A DNA stretch of 64,000 nucleotides from Oasisia sp. SBJ-2009 (GCA_964017155.1 OZ024856.1:126501-190500); one strand, 5' to 3'. Shown: positions 51,628-64,000, counted from the first letter of the stretch. Translations and numbers: made by a program. Notes: generated by a model from the letters alone, not told the origin.

Positions 51628-52267
51628 AAGATGATTATAATTGAATGAATTAATTTAATCAAGTATCAAATGTTGGCAAAAATACTGATATAATAGCAAC
51701 ATTGAGGTGGGTCCGACTTGTACATAAGTGCCAAATAGTGAAATAGTGACCGCTGCGCTTGCGACTGGCACAAATCGCGCTGTCTTTTCGACCTCAAAAG
51801 TTTGCCAAGACGCGCTGTTTATAAAACATAAATACGCGCAAGATGATTATAATTGAATGAATTAATTTAATCAAGTATCAAATGTTGGCAAAAAATAGTG
51901 ATATAATAGCAACAATGAGGTGGGTCCGACTTGTACATAAATGCCTAAAAGTGAAATAGTGACCGCTGCGCTTGCGACTGGCACAAATCGCGCTGTCTTT
52001 TCGACCTCAAGAAAAATTTGTCAAGACGCGATGTTTATAAAACATAAATACGCGCAAGATGATTATAATTGAATGAATTAATTTAATAAAGTATCAAATG
52101 TTGGCAAAAATACAGATATAATAGCAACAATGAGGTGGGTCCGACTTGTACATAAATGCCTAAAAGTGAAATAGTGACCGCTGCGCTTGCGACTGGCACA
52201 AATCGCGCTGTCTTTTCGACCTCAAAAATTTGCCAAGACGCGATGTTTATAAAACATAAATACGCGC
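51628..52267. repeat. S-S-S triplet with a chimeric S unit
   Basis: S units at 51628 (212), 51840 (216) and 52056 (212). The middle one starts as the aaaaaatagtgata type and ends as the cctaaaagtg/aaaatttg type. It carries a 3-bp insertion (ctcaagaaaaattt) and ttgtcaagac. It marks the join where the following HOR lost its first L unit. Confidence 0.82.
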
Positions 52268-53699
52268 AAGATGATTATAATTGAATGAATTAATTTAATC
52301 AAGTATCAAATGTTGGCAAAAATACTGATATAATAGCAACATTGAGGTGGGTCCGACTTGTATATAAGTGCCAAATAGTGAAATACTGAAAACAATTGAG
52401 AGTATACGTGCTTTTATGAGAGAGTGCGCGTGAAGGTACGGGCCCGCAAGTGTTGGCACTTATGTACAAGTCGGGCCCACCTCAATTTTGGTATAATAAC
52501 TGTATCTTTGCCAACATTTGATACTTGATTTTGTTAATTCAATCAATTATATTCATCTTGCGCATATTTATGTTTTATATACAGCGCGTCTTAGCAGACT
52601 TTTGAGGTCGAAAAGACAGCGCGGTCGGCATAAACAAACTGTTTATCGCTTATTTCATATGCTCAGCTCAGTAACATGCACCGCTCCGCTTGCGACTGGC
52701 ACAAATCGCGCTGTCTTTTCGACCTGAAAAGTTTGCCAAGACGCGCTGTTTACAAAACATAAATACCCGCAAGATGATTATAATTGAATGAATTAATTTA
52801 ATCAAGTATCAAATGTTGGCAAAAATACTGATATAATAGCAACATTGAGGTGGGTCCTACTTGTACATAAGTGCCAAATAGTGAAATACTGAAAACAAAT
52901 TGAGAGTATACGTGCTTTTATGAGAGAGTGCGCGTGAAGGTACGCGCCCGCAAGTGTAGGCATTGATGTACAAGTCGGGCCCACCTCAATTTTGCTATTA
53001 TAACTGTATCTTTGCCAACATTTGATACTTGATTTTGTTAATTCAATCAATTATAATCATCTTGCGCATATTAATGTTTTATATACAGCGCATCTTAGCA
53101 GACTTTTGAGGTCGAAAAGACAGCGGGGTCGGCATAAAAAAACTGTTTATCGCTCATTTCATATGCACAGCGCAGTAACATGCACCGCTGCGCTTGTGAC
53201 TGGCACAAATCGCGCTATCTTTTCGACCTCAAAAGTTTGCCAAGACGCGATGTTTATAAAACATAAATACGCGCAAGATGATTATAATTGAATGAATTAA
53301 TTTAATCAAGTATCAAATGTTGGCAAAAATACTGATATAATAGCAACATTGAGGTGGGTCCGACTTGTACATAAGTGCCAAATAGTGAAATAGTGACCGC
53401 TGCGCTTGCGACTGGCACAAATCGCGCTGTCTTTTCGACCTCAAAAGTTTGCCAAGACGCGCTGTTTATAAAACATAAATACGCGCAAGATGATTATAAT
53501 TGAATGAATTAATTTAATCAAGTATCAAATGTTGGCAAAAAATAGTGATATAATAGCAACATTGAGGTGGGTCCGACTTGTACATAAATGCCAAATAGTG
53601 AAATAGTGACCGCTGCGCTTGCGACTGGCACAAATCGCGCTGTCTTTTCGACCTCAAAAGTTTGCCAAGACGCGCTGTTTATAAAACATAAATACGCGC

Positions 53700-56600
53700 A
53701 AGATGATTATAATGGAATGAATTAATTTAATCAAGTATCAAATGTTGGCAAAAATATTGATATAATAGCAACATTGAGGTGGGTCCGACTTGTACATAAG
53801 TGCCAAATAGTGAAATACTGAAAACAAATTGAGAGTATACGTGCTTTTATGAGAGAGTGCGCGTGAAGGTACGCGCCCGCAAGTGTAGGCATTTATGTAC
53901 AAGTCGGGCCCACCTCAATGTTGGTAGTATAACTGTATATTTGCCAACATTTGATACTTGATTTTGTTAATTCAATCAATGATATTCATCTTGCGCATAT
54001 TTATGTTTTATATACAGCGCGTCTTAGCAGACTTTTGAGGTCGAAAAGACAGCGTTGTCGGCATAAACAAACTGTTTGTCGCCCATTTCATATGCACTGC
54101 CCAGTAACATGCACCTCTGCGCTTGCGACTGGCACAAATCGCGCTGTCTTTTCGACCTGAAAAGTTTGCCAAGACGCGCTGTTTATAAAACATAAATACG
54201 CGCAAGATGATTATAATTGAATGAATTAATTTAATAAAGTATCAAATGTTGGCAAAAATACAGATATAATAGCAACAATGAGGTGGGTCCGACTTGTACA
54301 TAAATGCCTAAAAGTGAAATAGTGACCGCTGCGCTTGCGACTGGCACAAATCGCGCTGTCTTTTCGACCTCAAAAATTTGCCAAGACGCGATGTTTATAA
54401 AACATAAATACGCGCAAGATGATTATAATTGAATGAATTAATTTAATCAAGTATCAAATGTTGGCAAAAATACTGATATAATAGCAACATTGAGGTGGGT
54501 CCGACTTGTATATAAGTGCCAAATAGTGAAATACTGAAAACAATTGAGAGTATACGTGCTTTTATGAGAGAGTGCGCGTGAAGGTACGGGCCCGCAAGTG
54601 TTGGCACTTATGTACAAGTCGGGCCCACCTCAATTTTGGTATAATAACTGTATCTTTGCCAACATTTGATACTTGATTTTGTTAATTCAATCAATTATAT
54701 TCATCTTGCGCATATTTATGTTTTATATACAGCGCGTCTTAGCAGACTTTTGAGGTCGAAAAGACAGCGCGGTCGGCATAAACAAACTGTTTATCGCTTA
54801 TTTCATATGCTCAGCTCAGTAACATGCACCGCTCCGCTTGCGACTGGCACAAATCGCGCTGTCTTTTCGACCTGAAAAGTTTGCCAAGACGCGCTGTTTA
54901 CAAAACATAAATACCCGCAAGATGATTATAATTGAATGAATTAATTTAATCAAGTATCAAATGTTGGCAAAAATACTGATATAATAGCAACATTGAGGTG
55001 GGTCCTACTTGTACATAAGTGCCAAATAGTGAAATACTGAAAACAAATTGAGAGTATACGTGCTTTTATGAGAGAGTGCGCGTGAAGGTACGCGCCCGCA
55101 AGTGTAGGCATTGATGTACAAGTCGGGCCCACCTCAATTTTGCTATTATAACTGTATCTTTGCCAACATTTGATACTTGATTTTGTTAATTCAATCAATT
55201 ATAATCATCTTGCGCATATTAATGTTTTATATACAGCGCATCTTAGCAGACTTTTGAGGTCGAAAAGACAGCGGGGTCGGCATAAAAAAACTGTTTATCG
55301 CTCATTTCATATGCACAGCGCAGTAACATGCACCGCTGCGCTTGCGACTGGCACAAATCGCGCTATCTTTTCGACCTCAAAAGTTTGCCAAGACGCGATG
55401 TTTATAAAACATAAATACGCGCAAGATGATTATAATTGAATGAATTAATTTAATCAAGTATCAAATGTTGGCAAAAATACTGATATAATAGCAACATTGA
55501 GGTGGGTCCGACTTGTACATAAGTGCCAAATAGTGAAATAGTGACCGCTGCGCTTGCGACTGGCTCAAATCGCGCTGTCTTTTCGACCTCAAAAGTTTGC
55601 CAAGACGCGCTGTTTATAAAACATAAATACGCGCAAGATGATTATAATTGAATGAATTAATTTAATCAAGTATCAAATGTTGGCAAAAAATAGTGATATA
55701 ATAGCAACATTGAGGTGGGTCCGACTTGTACATAAATGCCAAATAGTGAAATAGTGACCGCTGCGCTTGCGACTGGCACAAATCGCGCTGTCTTTTCGAC
55801 CTCAAAAGTTTGCCAAGACGCGCTGTTTATAAAACATAAATACGCGCAAGATGATTATAATGGAATGAATTAATTTAATCAAGTATCAAATGTTGGCAAA
55901 AATATTGATATAATAGCAACATTGAGGTGGGTCCGACTTGTACATAAGTGCCAAATAGTGAAATACTGAAAACAAATTGAGAGTATACGTGCTTTTATGA
56001 GAGAGTGCGCGTGAAGGTACGCGCCCGCAAGTGTAGGCATTTATGTACAAGTCGGGCCCACCTCAATGTTGGTAGTATAACTGTATATTTGCCAACATTT
56101 GATACTTGATTTTGTTAATTCAATCAATTATATTCATCTTGCGCATATTTATGTTTTATATACAGCGCGTCTTAGCAGACTTTTGAGGTCGAAAAGACAG
56201 CGTGGTCGGCATAAACAAACTGTTTGTCGCCCATTTCATATGCACTGCCCAGTAACATGCACCTCTGCGCTTGCGACTGGCACAAATCGCGCTGTCTTTT
56301 CGACCTCAAAAGTTTGCCAAGACGCGCTGTTTATAAAACATAAATACGCGCAAGATGATTATAATTGAATGAATTAATTTAATAAAGTATCAAATGTTGG
56401 CAAAAATACAGATATAATAGCAACAATGAGGTGGGTCCGACTTGTACATAAATGCCTAAAAGTGAAATAGTGACCGCTGCGCTTGCGACTGGCACAAATC
56501 GCGCTGTCTTTTCGACCTCAAAAATTTGCCAAGACGCGATGTTTATAAAACATAAATACGCGCAAGATGATTATAATTGAATGAATTAATTTAATCAAGT

Positions 56601-57995
56601 ATCAAATGTTGGCAAAAATACTGATATAATAGCAACATTGAGGTGGGTCCGACTTGTATATAAGTGCCAAATAGTGAAATACTGAAAACAATTGAGAGTA
56701 TACGTGCTTTTATGAGAGAGTGCGCGTGAAGGTACGGGCCCGCAAGTGTTGGCACTTACGTACAAGTCGGGCCCACCTCAATTTTGGTATAATAACTGTA
56801 TCTTTGCCAACATTTGATACTTGATTTTGTTAATTCAATCAATTATATTCATCTTGCGCATATTTATGTTTTATATACAGCGCGTCTTAGCAGACTTTTG
56901 AGGTCGAAAAGACAGCGCGGTCGGCATAAACAAACTGTTTATCGCTTATTTCATATGCTCAGCTCAGTAACATGCACCGCTCCGCTTGCGACTGGCACAA
57001 ATCGCGCTGTCTTTTCGACCTGAAAAGTTTGCCAAGACGCGCTGTTTACAAAACATAGATACCCGCAAGATGATTATAATTGAATGAATTAATTTAATCA
57101 AGTATCAAATGTTGACAAAAATACTGATATAATAGCAACATTGAGGTGGGTCCTACTTGTACATAAGTGCCAAATAGTGAAATACTGAAAACAAATTGAG
57201 AGTATACGTCCTTTTATGAGAGAGTGCGCGTGAAGGTACGCGCCCGCAAGTGTAGGCATTGATGTACAAGTCGGGCCCACCTCAATTTTGCTATTATAAC
57301 TGTATCTTTGCCAACATTTGATACTTGATTTTGTTAATTCAATCAATTATAATCATCTTGCGCATATTAATGTTTTATATACAGCGCATCTTAGCAGACT
57401 TTTGAGGTCGAAAAGACAGCGGGATCGGCATAAAAAAACTGTTGATCGCTCATTTCATATGCACAGCGCAGTAACATGCACCGCTGCGCTTGCGACTGGC
57501 ACAAATCGCGCTATCTTTTCGACCTCAAAAGTTTGCCAAGACGCGATGTTTATAAAACATAAATACGCGCAAGATGATTATAATTGAATGAATTAATTTA
57601 ATCAAGTATCAAATGTTGGCAAAAATACTGATATAATAGCAACATTGAGGTGGGTCCGACTTGTACATAAGTGCCAAATAGTGAAATAGTGACCGCTGCG
57701 CTTGCGACTGGCACAAATCGAGCTGTCTTTTCGACCTCAAAAGTTTGCCAAGACGCGCTGTTTATAAAACATAAATACGCGCAAGATGATTATAATTGAA
57801 TGAATTAATTTAATCAAGTATCAAATGTTGGCAAAAAATAGTGATATAATAGCAACATTGAGGTGGGTCCGACTTGTACATAAATGCCAAATAGTGAAAT
57901 AGTGACCGCTGCGCTTGCGACTGGCACAAATCGCGCTGTCTTTTCGACCTCAAAAGTTTGCCAAGACGCGCTGTTTATAAAACATAAATACGCGC
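53700..57995. repeat. Two full 2148-bp HORs
   Basis: Copies at 53700-55847 and 55848-57995, each L-S-L-L-S-S with unit lengths 504, 212, 503, 504, 212, 213. They differ by scattered substitutions, for example tggctcaaat near 55562 and tatacgtcc near 57209. Confidence 0.88.
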
Positions 57996-59214
57996 AAGAT
58001 GATTATAATGGAATGAATTAATTTAATCAAGTATCAAATGTTGGCAAAAATATTGATATAATAGCAACATTGAGGTGGGTCCGACTTGTACATAAGTGCC
58101 AAATAGTGAAATACTGAAAACAAATTGAGAGTATACGTGCTTTTATGAGAGAGTGCGCGTGAAGGTACGCGCCCGGAAGTGTAGGCATTTATGTACAAGT
58201 CGGGCCCACCTCAATGTTGGTAGTATAACTGTATATTTGCCAACATTTGATACTTGATTTTGTTAATTCAATCAATTATATTCATCTTGCGCATATTTAT
58301 GTTTTATATACAGCGCGTCTTAGCAGACTTTTGAGGTCGAAAAGACAGCGTGGTCGGCATAAACAAACTGTTTGTCGCCCATTTCATATGCACTGCCCAG
58401 TAACATGCACCTCTGCGCTTGCGACTGGCACAAATCGCGCTGTCTTTTCGACCTCAAAAGTTTGCCAAGACGCGCTGTTTATAAAACATAAATACGCGCA
58501 AGATGATTATAATTGAATGAATTAATTTAATAAAGTATCAAATGTTGGCAAAAATACAGATATAATAGCAACAATGAGGTGGGTCCGACTTGTACATAAA
58601 TGCCTAAAAGTGAAATAGTGACCGCTGCGCTTGCGACTGGCACAAATCGCGCTGTCTTTTCGACCTCAAAAATTTGCCAAGACGCGATGTTTATAAAACA
58701 TAAATACGCGCAAGATGATTATAATTGAATGAATTAATTTAATCAAGTATCAAATGTTGGCAAAAATACTGATATAATAGCAACATTGAGGTGGGTCCGA
58801 CTTGTATATAAGTGCCAAATAGTGAAATACTGAAAACAATTGAGAGTATACGTGCTTTTATGAGAGAGTGCGCGTGAAGGTACGGGCCCGCAAGTGTTGG
58901 CACTTACGTACAAGTCGGGCCCACCTCAATTTTGGTATAATAACTGTATCTTTGCCAACATTTGATACTTGATTTTGTTAATTCAATCAATTATATTCAT
59001 CTTGCGCATATTTATGTTTTATATACAGCGCGTCTTAGCAGACTTTTGAGGTCGAAAAGACAGCGCGGTCGGCATAAACAAACTGTTTGTCGCTTATTTC
59101 ATATGCTCAGCTCAGTAACATGCACCGCTCCGCTTGCGACTGGCACAAATCGCGCTGTCTTTTCGACCTGAAAAGTTTGCCAAGACGCGCTGTTTATAAA
59201 ACATAAATACGCGC
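57996..59214. repeat. Truncated HOR (L-S-L, 1219 bp)
   Basis: The HOR is cut after its third unit, and the next full HOR starts at 59215. The 503-bp unit here ends gtttataaaac and aatacgcgc instead of the usual gtttacaaaac and tacccgc. An exchange between two reverse arms near 59171-59210 therefore joined it to the start of another HOR. Confidence 0.83.
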
Positions 59215-61362
59215 AAGATGATTATAATGGAATGAATTAATTTAATCAAGTATCAAATGTTGGCAAAAATATTGATATAATAGCAACATTGAGGTGGGTC
59301 CGACTTGTACATAAGTGCCAAATAGTGAAATACTGAAAACAAATTGAGAGTATACGTGCTTTTATGAGAGAGTGCGCGTGAAGGTACGCGCCCGCAAGTG
59401 TAGGCATTTATGTACAAGTCGGGCCCACCTCAATGTTGGTAGTATAACTGTATATTTGCCAACATTTGATACTTGATTTTGTTAATTCAATCAATGATAT
59501 TCATCTTGCGCATATTTATGTTTTATATACAGCGCGTCTTAGCAGACTTTTGAGGTCGAAAAGACAGCGTGGTCGGCATAAACAAACTGTTTGTCGCCCA
59601 TTTCATATGCACTGCCCAGTAACATGCACCTCTGCGCTTGCGACTGGCACAAATCGCGCTGTCTTTTCGACCTGAAAAGTTTGCCAAGACGCGCTGTTTA
59701 TAAAACATAAATACGCGCAAGATGATTATAATTGAATGAATTAATTTAATAAAGTATCAAATGTTGGCAAAAATACAGATATAATAGCAACAATGAGGTG
59801 GGTCCGACTTGTACATAAATGCCTAAAAGTGAAATAGTGACCGCTGCGCTTGCGACTGGCACAAATCGCGCTGTCTTTTCGACCTCAAAAATTTGCCAAG
59901 ACGCGATGTTTATAAAACATAAATACGCGCAAGATGATTATAATTGAATGAATTAATTTAATCAAGTATCAAATGTTGGCAAAAATACTGATATAATAGC
60001 AACATTGAGGTGGGTCCGACTTGTATATAAGTGCCAAATAGTGAAATACTGAAAACAATTGAGAGTATACGTGCTTTTATGAGAGAGTGCGCGTGAAGGT
60101 ACGGGCCCGCAAGTGTTGGCACTTACGTACAAGTCGGGCCCACCTCAATTTTGGTATAATAACTGTATCTTTGCCAACATTTGATACTTGATTTTGTTAA
60201 TTCAATCAATTATATTCATCTTGCGCATATTTATGTTTTATATACAGCGCGTCTTAGCAGACTTTTGAGGTCGAAAAGACAGCGCGGTCGGCATAAACAA
60301 ACTGTTTGTCGCTTATTTCATATGCTCAGCTCAGTAACATGCACCGCTCCGCTTGCGACTGGCACAAATCGCGCTGTCTTTTCGACCTGAAAAGTTTGCC
60401 AAGACGCGCTGTTTACAAAACATAGATACCCGCAAGATGATTATAATTGAATGAATTAATTTAATCAAGTATCAAATGTTGGCAAAAATACTGATATAAT
60501 AGCAACATTGAGGTGGGTCCTACTTGTACATAAGTGCCAAATAGTGAAATACTGAAAACAAATTGAGAGTATACGTCCTTTTATGAGAGAGTGCGCGTGA
60601 AGGTACGCGCCCGCAAGTGTAGGCATTGATGTACAAGTCGGGCCCACCTCAATTTTGCTATTATAACTGTATCTTTGCCAACATTTGATACTTGATTTTG
60701 TTAATTCAATCAATTATAATCATCTTGCGCATATTAATGTTTTATATACAGCGCATCTTAGCAGACTTTTGAGGTCGAAAAGACAGCGGGATCGGCATAA
60801 AAAAACTGTTGATCGCTCATTTCATATGCACAGCGCAGTAACATGCACCGCTGCGCTTGCGACTGGCACAAATCGCGCTATCTTTTCGACCTCAAAAGTT
60901 TGCCAAGACGCGATGTTTATAAAACATAAATACGCGCAAGATGATTATAATTGAATGAATTAATTTAATCAAGTATCAAATGTTGGCAAAAATACTGATA
61001 TAATAGCAACATTGAGGTGGGTCCGACTTGTACATAAGTGCCAAATAGTGAAATAGTGACCGCTGCGCTTGCGACTGGCACAAATCGAGCTGTCTTTTCG
61101 ACCTCAAAAGTTTGCCAAGACGCGCTGTTTATAAAACATAAATACGCGCAAGATGATTATAATTGAATGAATTAATTTAATCAAGTATCAAATGTTGGCA
61201 AAAAATAGTGATATAATAGCAACATTGAGGTGGGTCCGACTTGTACATAAATGCCAAATAGTGAAATAGTGACCGCTGCGCTTGCGACTGGCACAAATCG
61301 CGCTGTCTTTTCGACCTCAAAAGTTTGCCAAGACGCGCTGTTTATAAAACATAAATACGCGC
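59215..61362. repeat. Full 2148-bp HOR
   Basis: Unit order L-S-L-L-S-S at 59215, 59719, 59931, 60434, 60938 and 61150. It carries tatacgtcc, gcgggatcgg and caaatcgagctg, which are shared with the 57067-57995 segment. Confidence 0.87.
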
Positions 61363-63297
61363 AAGATGATTATAATGGAATGAATTAATTTAATCAAGTA
61401 TCAAATGTTGGCAAAAATATTGATATAATAGCAACATTGAGGTGGGTCCGACTTGTACATAAGTGCCAAATAGTGAAATACTGAAAACAAATTGAGAGTA
61501 TACGTGCTTTTATGAGAGAGTGCGCGTGAAGGTACGCGCCCGCAAGTGTAGGCATTTATGTACAAGTCGGGCCCACCTCAATGTTGGTAGTATAACTGTA
61601 TATTTGCCAACATTTGATACTTGATTTTGTTAATTCAATCAATGATATTCATCTTGCGCATATTTATGTTTTATATACAGCGCGTCTTAGCAGACTTTTG
61701 AGGTCGAAAAGACAGCGTGGTCGGCATAAACAAACTGTTTGTCGCCCATTTCATATGCACTGCCCAGTAACATGCACCTCTGCGCTTGCGACTGGCACAA
61801 ATCGCGCTGTCTTTTCGACCTGAAAAGTTTGCCAAGACGCGCTGTTTATAAAACATAAATACGCGCAAGATGATTATAATTGAATGAATTAATTTAATAA
61901 AGTATCAAATGTTGGCAAAAATACAGATATAATAGCAACAATGAGGTGGGTCCGACTTGTACATAAATGCCTAAAAGTGAAATAGTGACCGCTGCGCTTG
62001 CGACTGGCACAAATCGCGCTGTCTTTTCGACCTCAAAAATTTGCCAAGACGCGATGTTTATAAAACATAAATACGCGCAAGATGATTATAATTGAATGAA
62101 TTAATTTAATCAAGTATCAAATGTTGGCAAAAATACTGATATAATAGCAACATTGAGGTGGGTCCGACTTGTATATAAGTGCCAAATAGTGAAATACTGA
62201 AAACAATTGAGAGTATACGTGCTTTTATGAGAGAGTGCGCGTGAAGGTACGGGCCCGCAAGTGTTGGCACTGATGTACAAGTCGGGCCCACCTCAATTTT
62301 GGTATAATAACTGTATCTTTGCCAACATTTGATACTTGATTTTGTTAATTCAATCAATTATATTCATCTTGCGCATATTTATGTTTTATATACAGCGCGT
62401 CTTAGCAGACTTTTGAGGTCGAAAAGACAGCGCGGTCGGCATAAACAAACTGTTTATCGCTTATTTCATATGCTCAGCTCAGTAACATGCACCGCTCCGC
62501 TTGCGACTGGCACAAATCGCGCTGTCTTTTCGACCTGAAAAGTTTGCCAAGACGCGCTGTTTACAAAACATAAATACCCGCAAGATGATTATAATTGAAT
62601 GAATTAATTTAATCAAGTATCAAATGTTGGCAAAAATACTGATATAATAGCAACATTGAGGTGGGTCCTACTTGTACATAAGTGCCAAATAGTGAAATAC
62701 TGAAAACAAATTGAGAGTATACGTGCTTTTATGAGAGAGTGCGCGTGAAGGTACGCGCCCGCAAGTGTAGGCATTGATGTACAAGTCGGGCCCACCTCAA
62801 TTTTGCTATTATAACTGTATCTTTGCCAACATTTGATACTTGATTTTGTTAATTCAATCAATTATAATCATCTTGCGCATATTAATGTTTTATATACAGC
62901 GCATCTTAGCAGACTTTTGAGGTCGAAAAGACAGCGGGGTCGGCATAAAAAAACTGTTTATCGCTCATTTCATATGCACAGCGCAGTAACATGCACCGCT
63001 GCGCTTGCGACTGGCACAAATCGCGCTATCTTTTCGACCTCAAAAGTTTGCCAAGACGCGATGTTTATAAAACATAAATACGCGCAAGATGATTATAATT
63101 GAATGAATTAATTTAATCAAGTATCAAATGTTGGCAAAAATACTGATATAATAGCAACATTGAGGTGGGTCCGACTTGTACATAAGTGCCAAATAGTGAA
63201 ATAGTGACCGCTGCGCTTGCGACTGGCACAAATCGCGCTGTCTTTTCGACCTCAAAAGTTTGCCAAGACGCGCTGTTTATAAAACATAAATACGCGC
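61363..63297. repeat. Five-unit HOR (1935 bp)
   Basis: L-S-L-L-S at 61363, 61867, 62079, 62582 and 63086. The final S213 unit and the first L of the following HOR are missing, which resembles the arrangement after 51628. Confidence 0.83.
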
Positions 63298-64000
63298 AAG
63301 ATGATTATAATTGAATGAATTAATTTAATAAAGTATCAAATGTTGGCAAAAATACAGATATAATAGCAACAATGAGGTGGGTCCGACTTGTACATAAATG
63401 CCTAAAAGTGAAATAGTGACCGCTGCGCTTGCGACTGGCACAAATCGCGCTGTCTTTTCGACCTCAAAAATTTGCCAAGACGCGATGTTTATAAAACATA
63501 AATACGCGCAAGATGATTATAATTGAATGAATTAATTTAATCAAGTATCAAATGTTGGCAAAAATACTGATATAATAGCAACATTGAGGTGGGTCCGACT
63601 TGTATATAAGTGCCAAATAGTGAAATACTGAAAACAATTGAGAGTATACGTGCTTTTATGAGAGAGTGCGCGTGAAGGTACGGGCCCGCAAGTGTTGGCA
63701 CTTACGTACAAGTCGGGCCCACCTCAATTTTGGTATAATAACTGTATCTTTGCCAACATTTGATACTTGATTTTGTTAATTCAATCAATTATATTCATCT
63801 TGCGCATATTTATGTTTTATATACAGCGCGTCTTAGCAGTCTTTTGAGGTCGAAAAGACAGCGCGGTCGGCATAAACAAACTGTTTATCGCTTATTTCAT
63901 ATGCTCAGCTCAGTAACATGCACCGCTCCGCTTGCGACTGGCACAAATCGCGCTGTCTTTTCGACCTGAAAAGTTTGCCAAGACGCGCTGTTTACAAAAC
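63298..64000. repeat. Partial HOR at the right window edge
   Basis: S unit 63298 (acagatata type) followed by 491 bp of an L503 unit from 63510. The array clearly continues beyond the window. Confidence 0.9.

Larger units (their letters stand above)
31454..64000. repeat. Satellite array 2, long (L) and short (S) units
   Basis: Tandem L units of about 504 bp and S units of about 213 bp fill the region; there are 49 L and 37 S, and no gene is visible. L starts: 31454, 31958, 32675, 33605, 34109, 34826, 35330, 36047, 36551, 37268, 37985, 38489, 38993, 39710, 40427, 40931, 41647, 42153, 42657, 43374, 44302, 45019, 45523, 46240, 46746, 47463, 47967, 48684, 49188, 49905, 50621, 51124, 52268, 52771, 53700, 54416, 54919, 55848, 56564, 57067, 57996, 58712, 59215, 59931, 60434, 61363, 62079, 62582, 63510. 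S starts: 32462, 33179, 33392, 34613, 35834, 37055, 37772, 39497, 40214, 41435, 43161, 43878, 44090, 44806, 46027, 47250, 48471, 49692, 50409, 51628, 51840, 52056, 53275, 53487, 54204, 55423, 55635, 56352, 57571, 57783, 58500, 59719, 60938, 61150, 61867, 63086, 63298. The phase point is aagatgattat. GC is about 40% in 33601-34080. The array runs off the right edge. Confidence 0.97.
49692..64000. repeat. Array 2 distal domain, L-S-L-L-S-S organisation
   Basis: From about 49.7 kb the HOR changes to L504-S212-L503-L504-S212-S213 (2148 bp). New variants appear: atacagatata with caacaatgagg, atactgatata, ctcaattttgg, gtacgggcccgc, gcgatgtttat and ttcaatcaatta. Domain variants are shared among HOR copies, so this domain was amplified separately from the proximal one. 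Confidence 0.86.

Noticed and set aside
31705..63969. Open frames of 61-98 codons repeated through array 2
   Set aside because: The ones I checked begin at TTG, lie across both inverted arms and the spacers, and break freely with single substitutions. No signal, domain or codon pattern supports translation.
1..64000. CRISPR array
   Set aside because: The repeated units are hundreds of bases long and contiguous, without short unique spacers.
1..64000. CENP-B box (TTCG, four bases, A, two bases, CGGG)
   Set aside because: I checked the ttcg and cgaa sites in representative units of both arrays and none has the required spacing. The gattcgtctacgggg variant looks similar but is three bases too short.
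1..64000. Telomeric repeat or telomere-linked array
   Set aside because: No run of TTAGGG, TTAGG, TTTAGGG or similar short repeats was seen.
31454..64000. Intact DNA transposon or MITE copies with target-site duplications
   Set aside because: The arms are inverted, but the units abut in tandem and I could find no flanking target-site duplication or transposase. Transposon ancestry remains only a hypothesis.
1..64000. Homology between array 1 and array 2
   Set aside because: Only short matches such as ggtcgg and ttttgag are shared, as expected by chance for sequences of this length.
1..64000. Dismissing the whole layout as an assembly artefact
   Set aside because: Repeated private variants, linked haplotype markers and specific recombinant modules make a coherent history. 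Individual near-identical copies (for example 47463-49904) and the 31453 junction could still be misassembled.

Overview
The window is two long satellite-DNA arrays joined at one sharp boundary. I see no credible protein-coding gene, tRNA, rRNA or intact transposon. More than 30 kb of each array, built from 200-500-bp units and organised into higher-order repeats (HORs), points to eukaryotic heterochromatin such as a pericentromeric, subtelomeric or interstitial satellite block. The species cannot be named from sequence alone. CpG is plentiful (about 34 CpG counted by hand in 601-960, where GC is about 52%), so a genome with heavy CpG methylation is less likely and an invertebrate or other lightly methylated eukaryote fits better. 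That is inference only.

Array 1 (1-31453) has a two-part monomer of 361 or 369 bp: an A module (182 bp) followed by a B module (179 bp, or 187 bp with an 8-bp insertion). Both modules open with the same 49-bp sequence, so a near-identical 49-mer recurs about every 180 bp. Above the monomer are several HOR levels: two related 3.65-kb blocks (178-7468), a run of 730-bp dimers (7469-9289), then seven HOR copies of 2189, 2190, 3281 or 4011 bp (9290 to about 30073) and an irregular tail. A-A and B-B neighbours mark places where exchange slipped between modules at the shared 49-mer.

At 31453/31454 array 1 stops 102 bp into an A module and an unrelated, AT-richer array begins (about 40% GC in 33601-34080). 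The join carries a 6-bp tandem duplication.

Array 2 (31454-64000) is the most unusual part. Its 504-bp long unit (L) is a pair of 168-bp arms in opposite orientation separated by two spacers of 83 and 85 bp, so arm orientation alternates along the array. One arm pair matches at 147 of 168 positions. A second unit of about 213 bp (S) is a deletion derivative that keeps only the reverse arm. L and S combine into HORs: L-L-S (1221 bp) dominates 31454 to about 49691, and L-S-L-L-S-S (2148 bp) dominates about 49692-64000. Any transcript crossing an L unit could fold into a long hairpin. Since there are no genes, the arrays work together only as a record of unequal exchange, segmental duplication and deletion.
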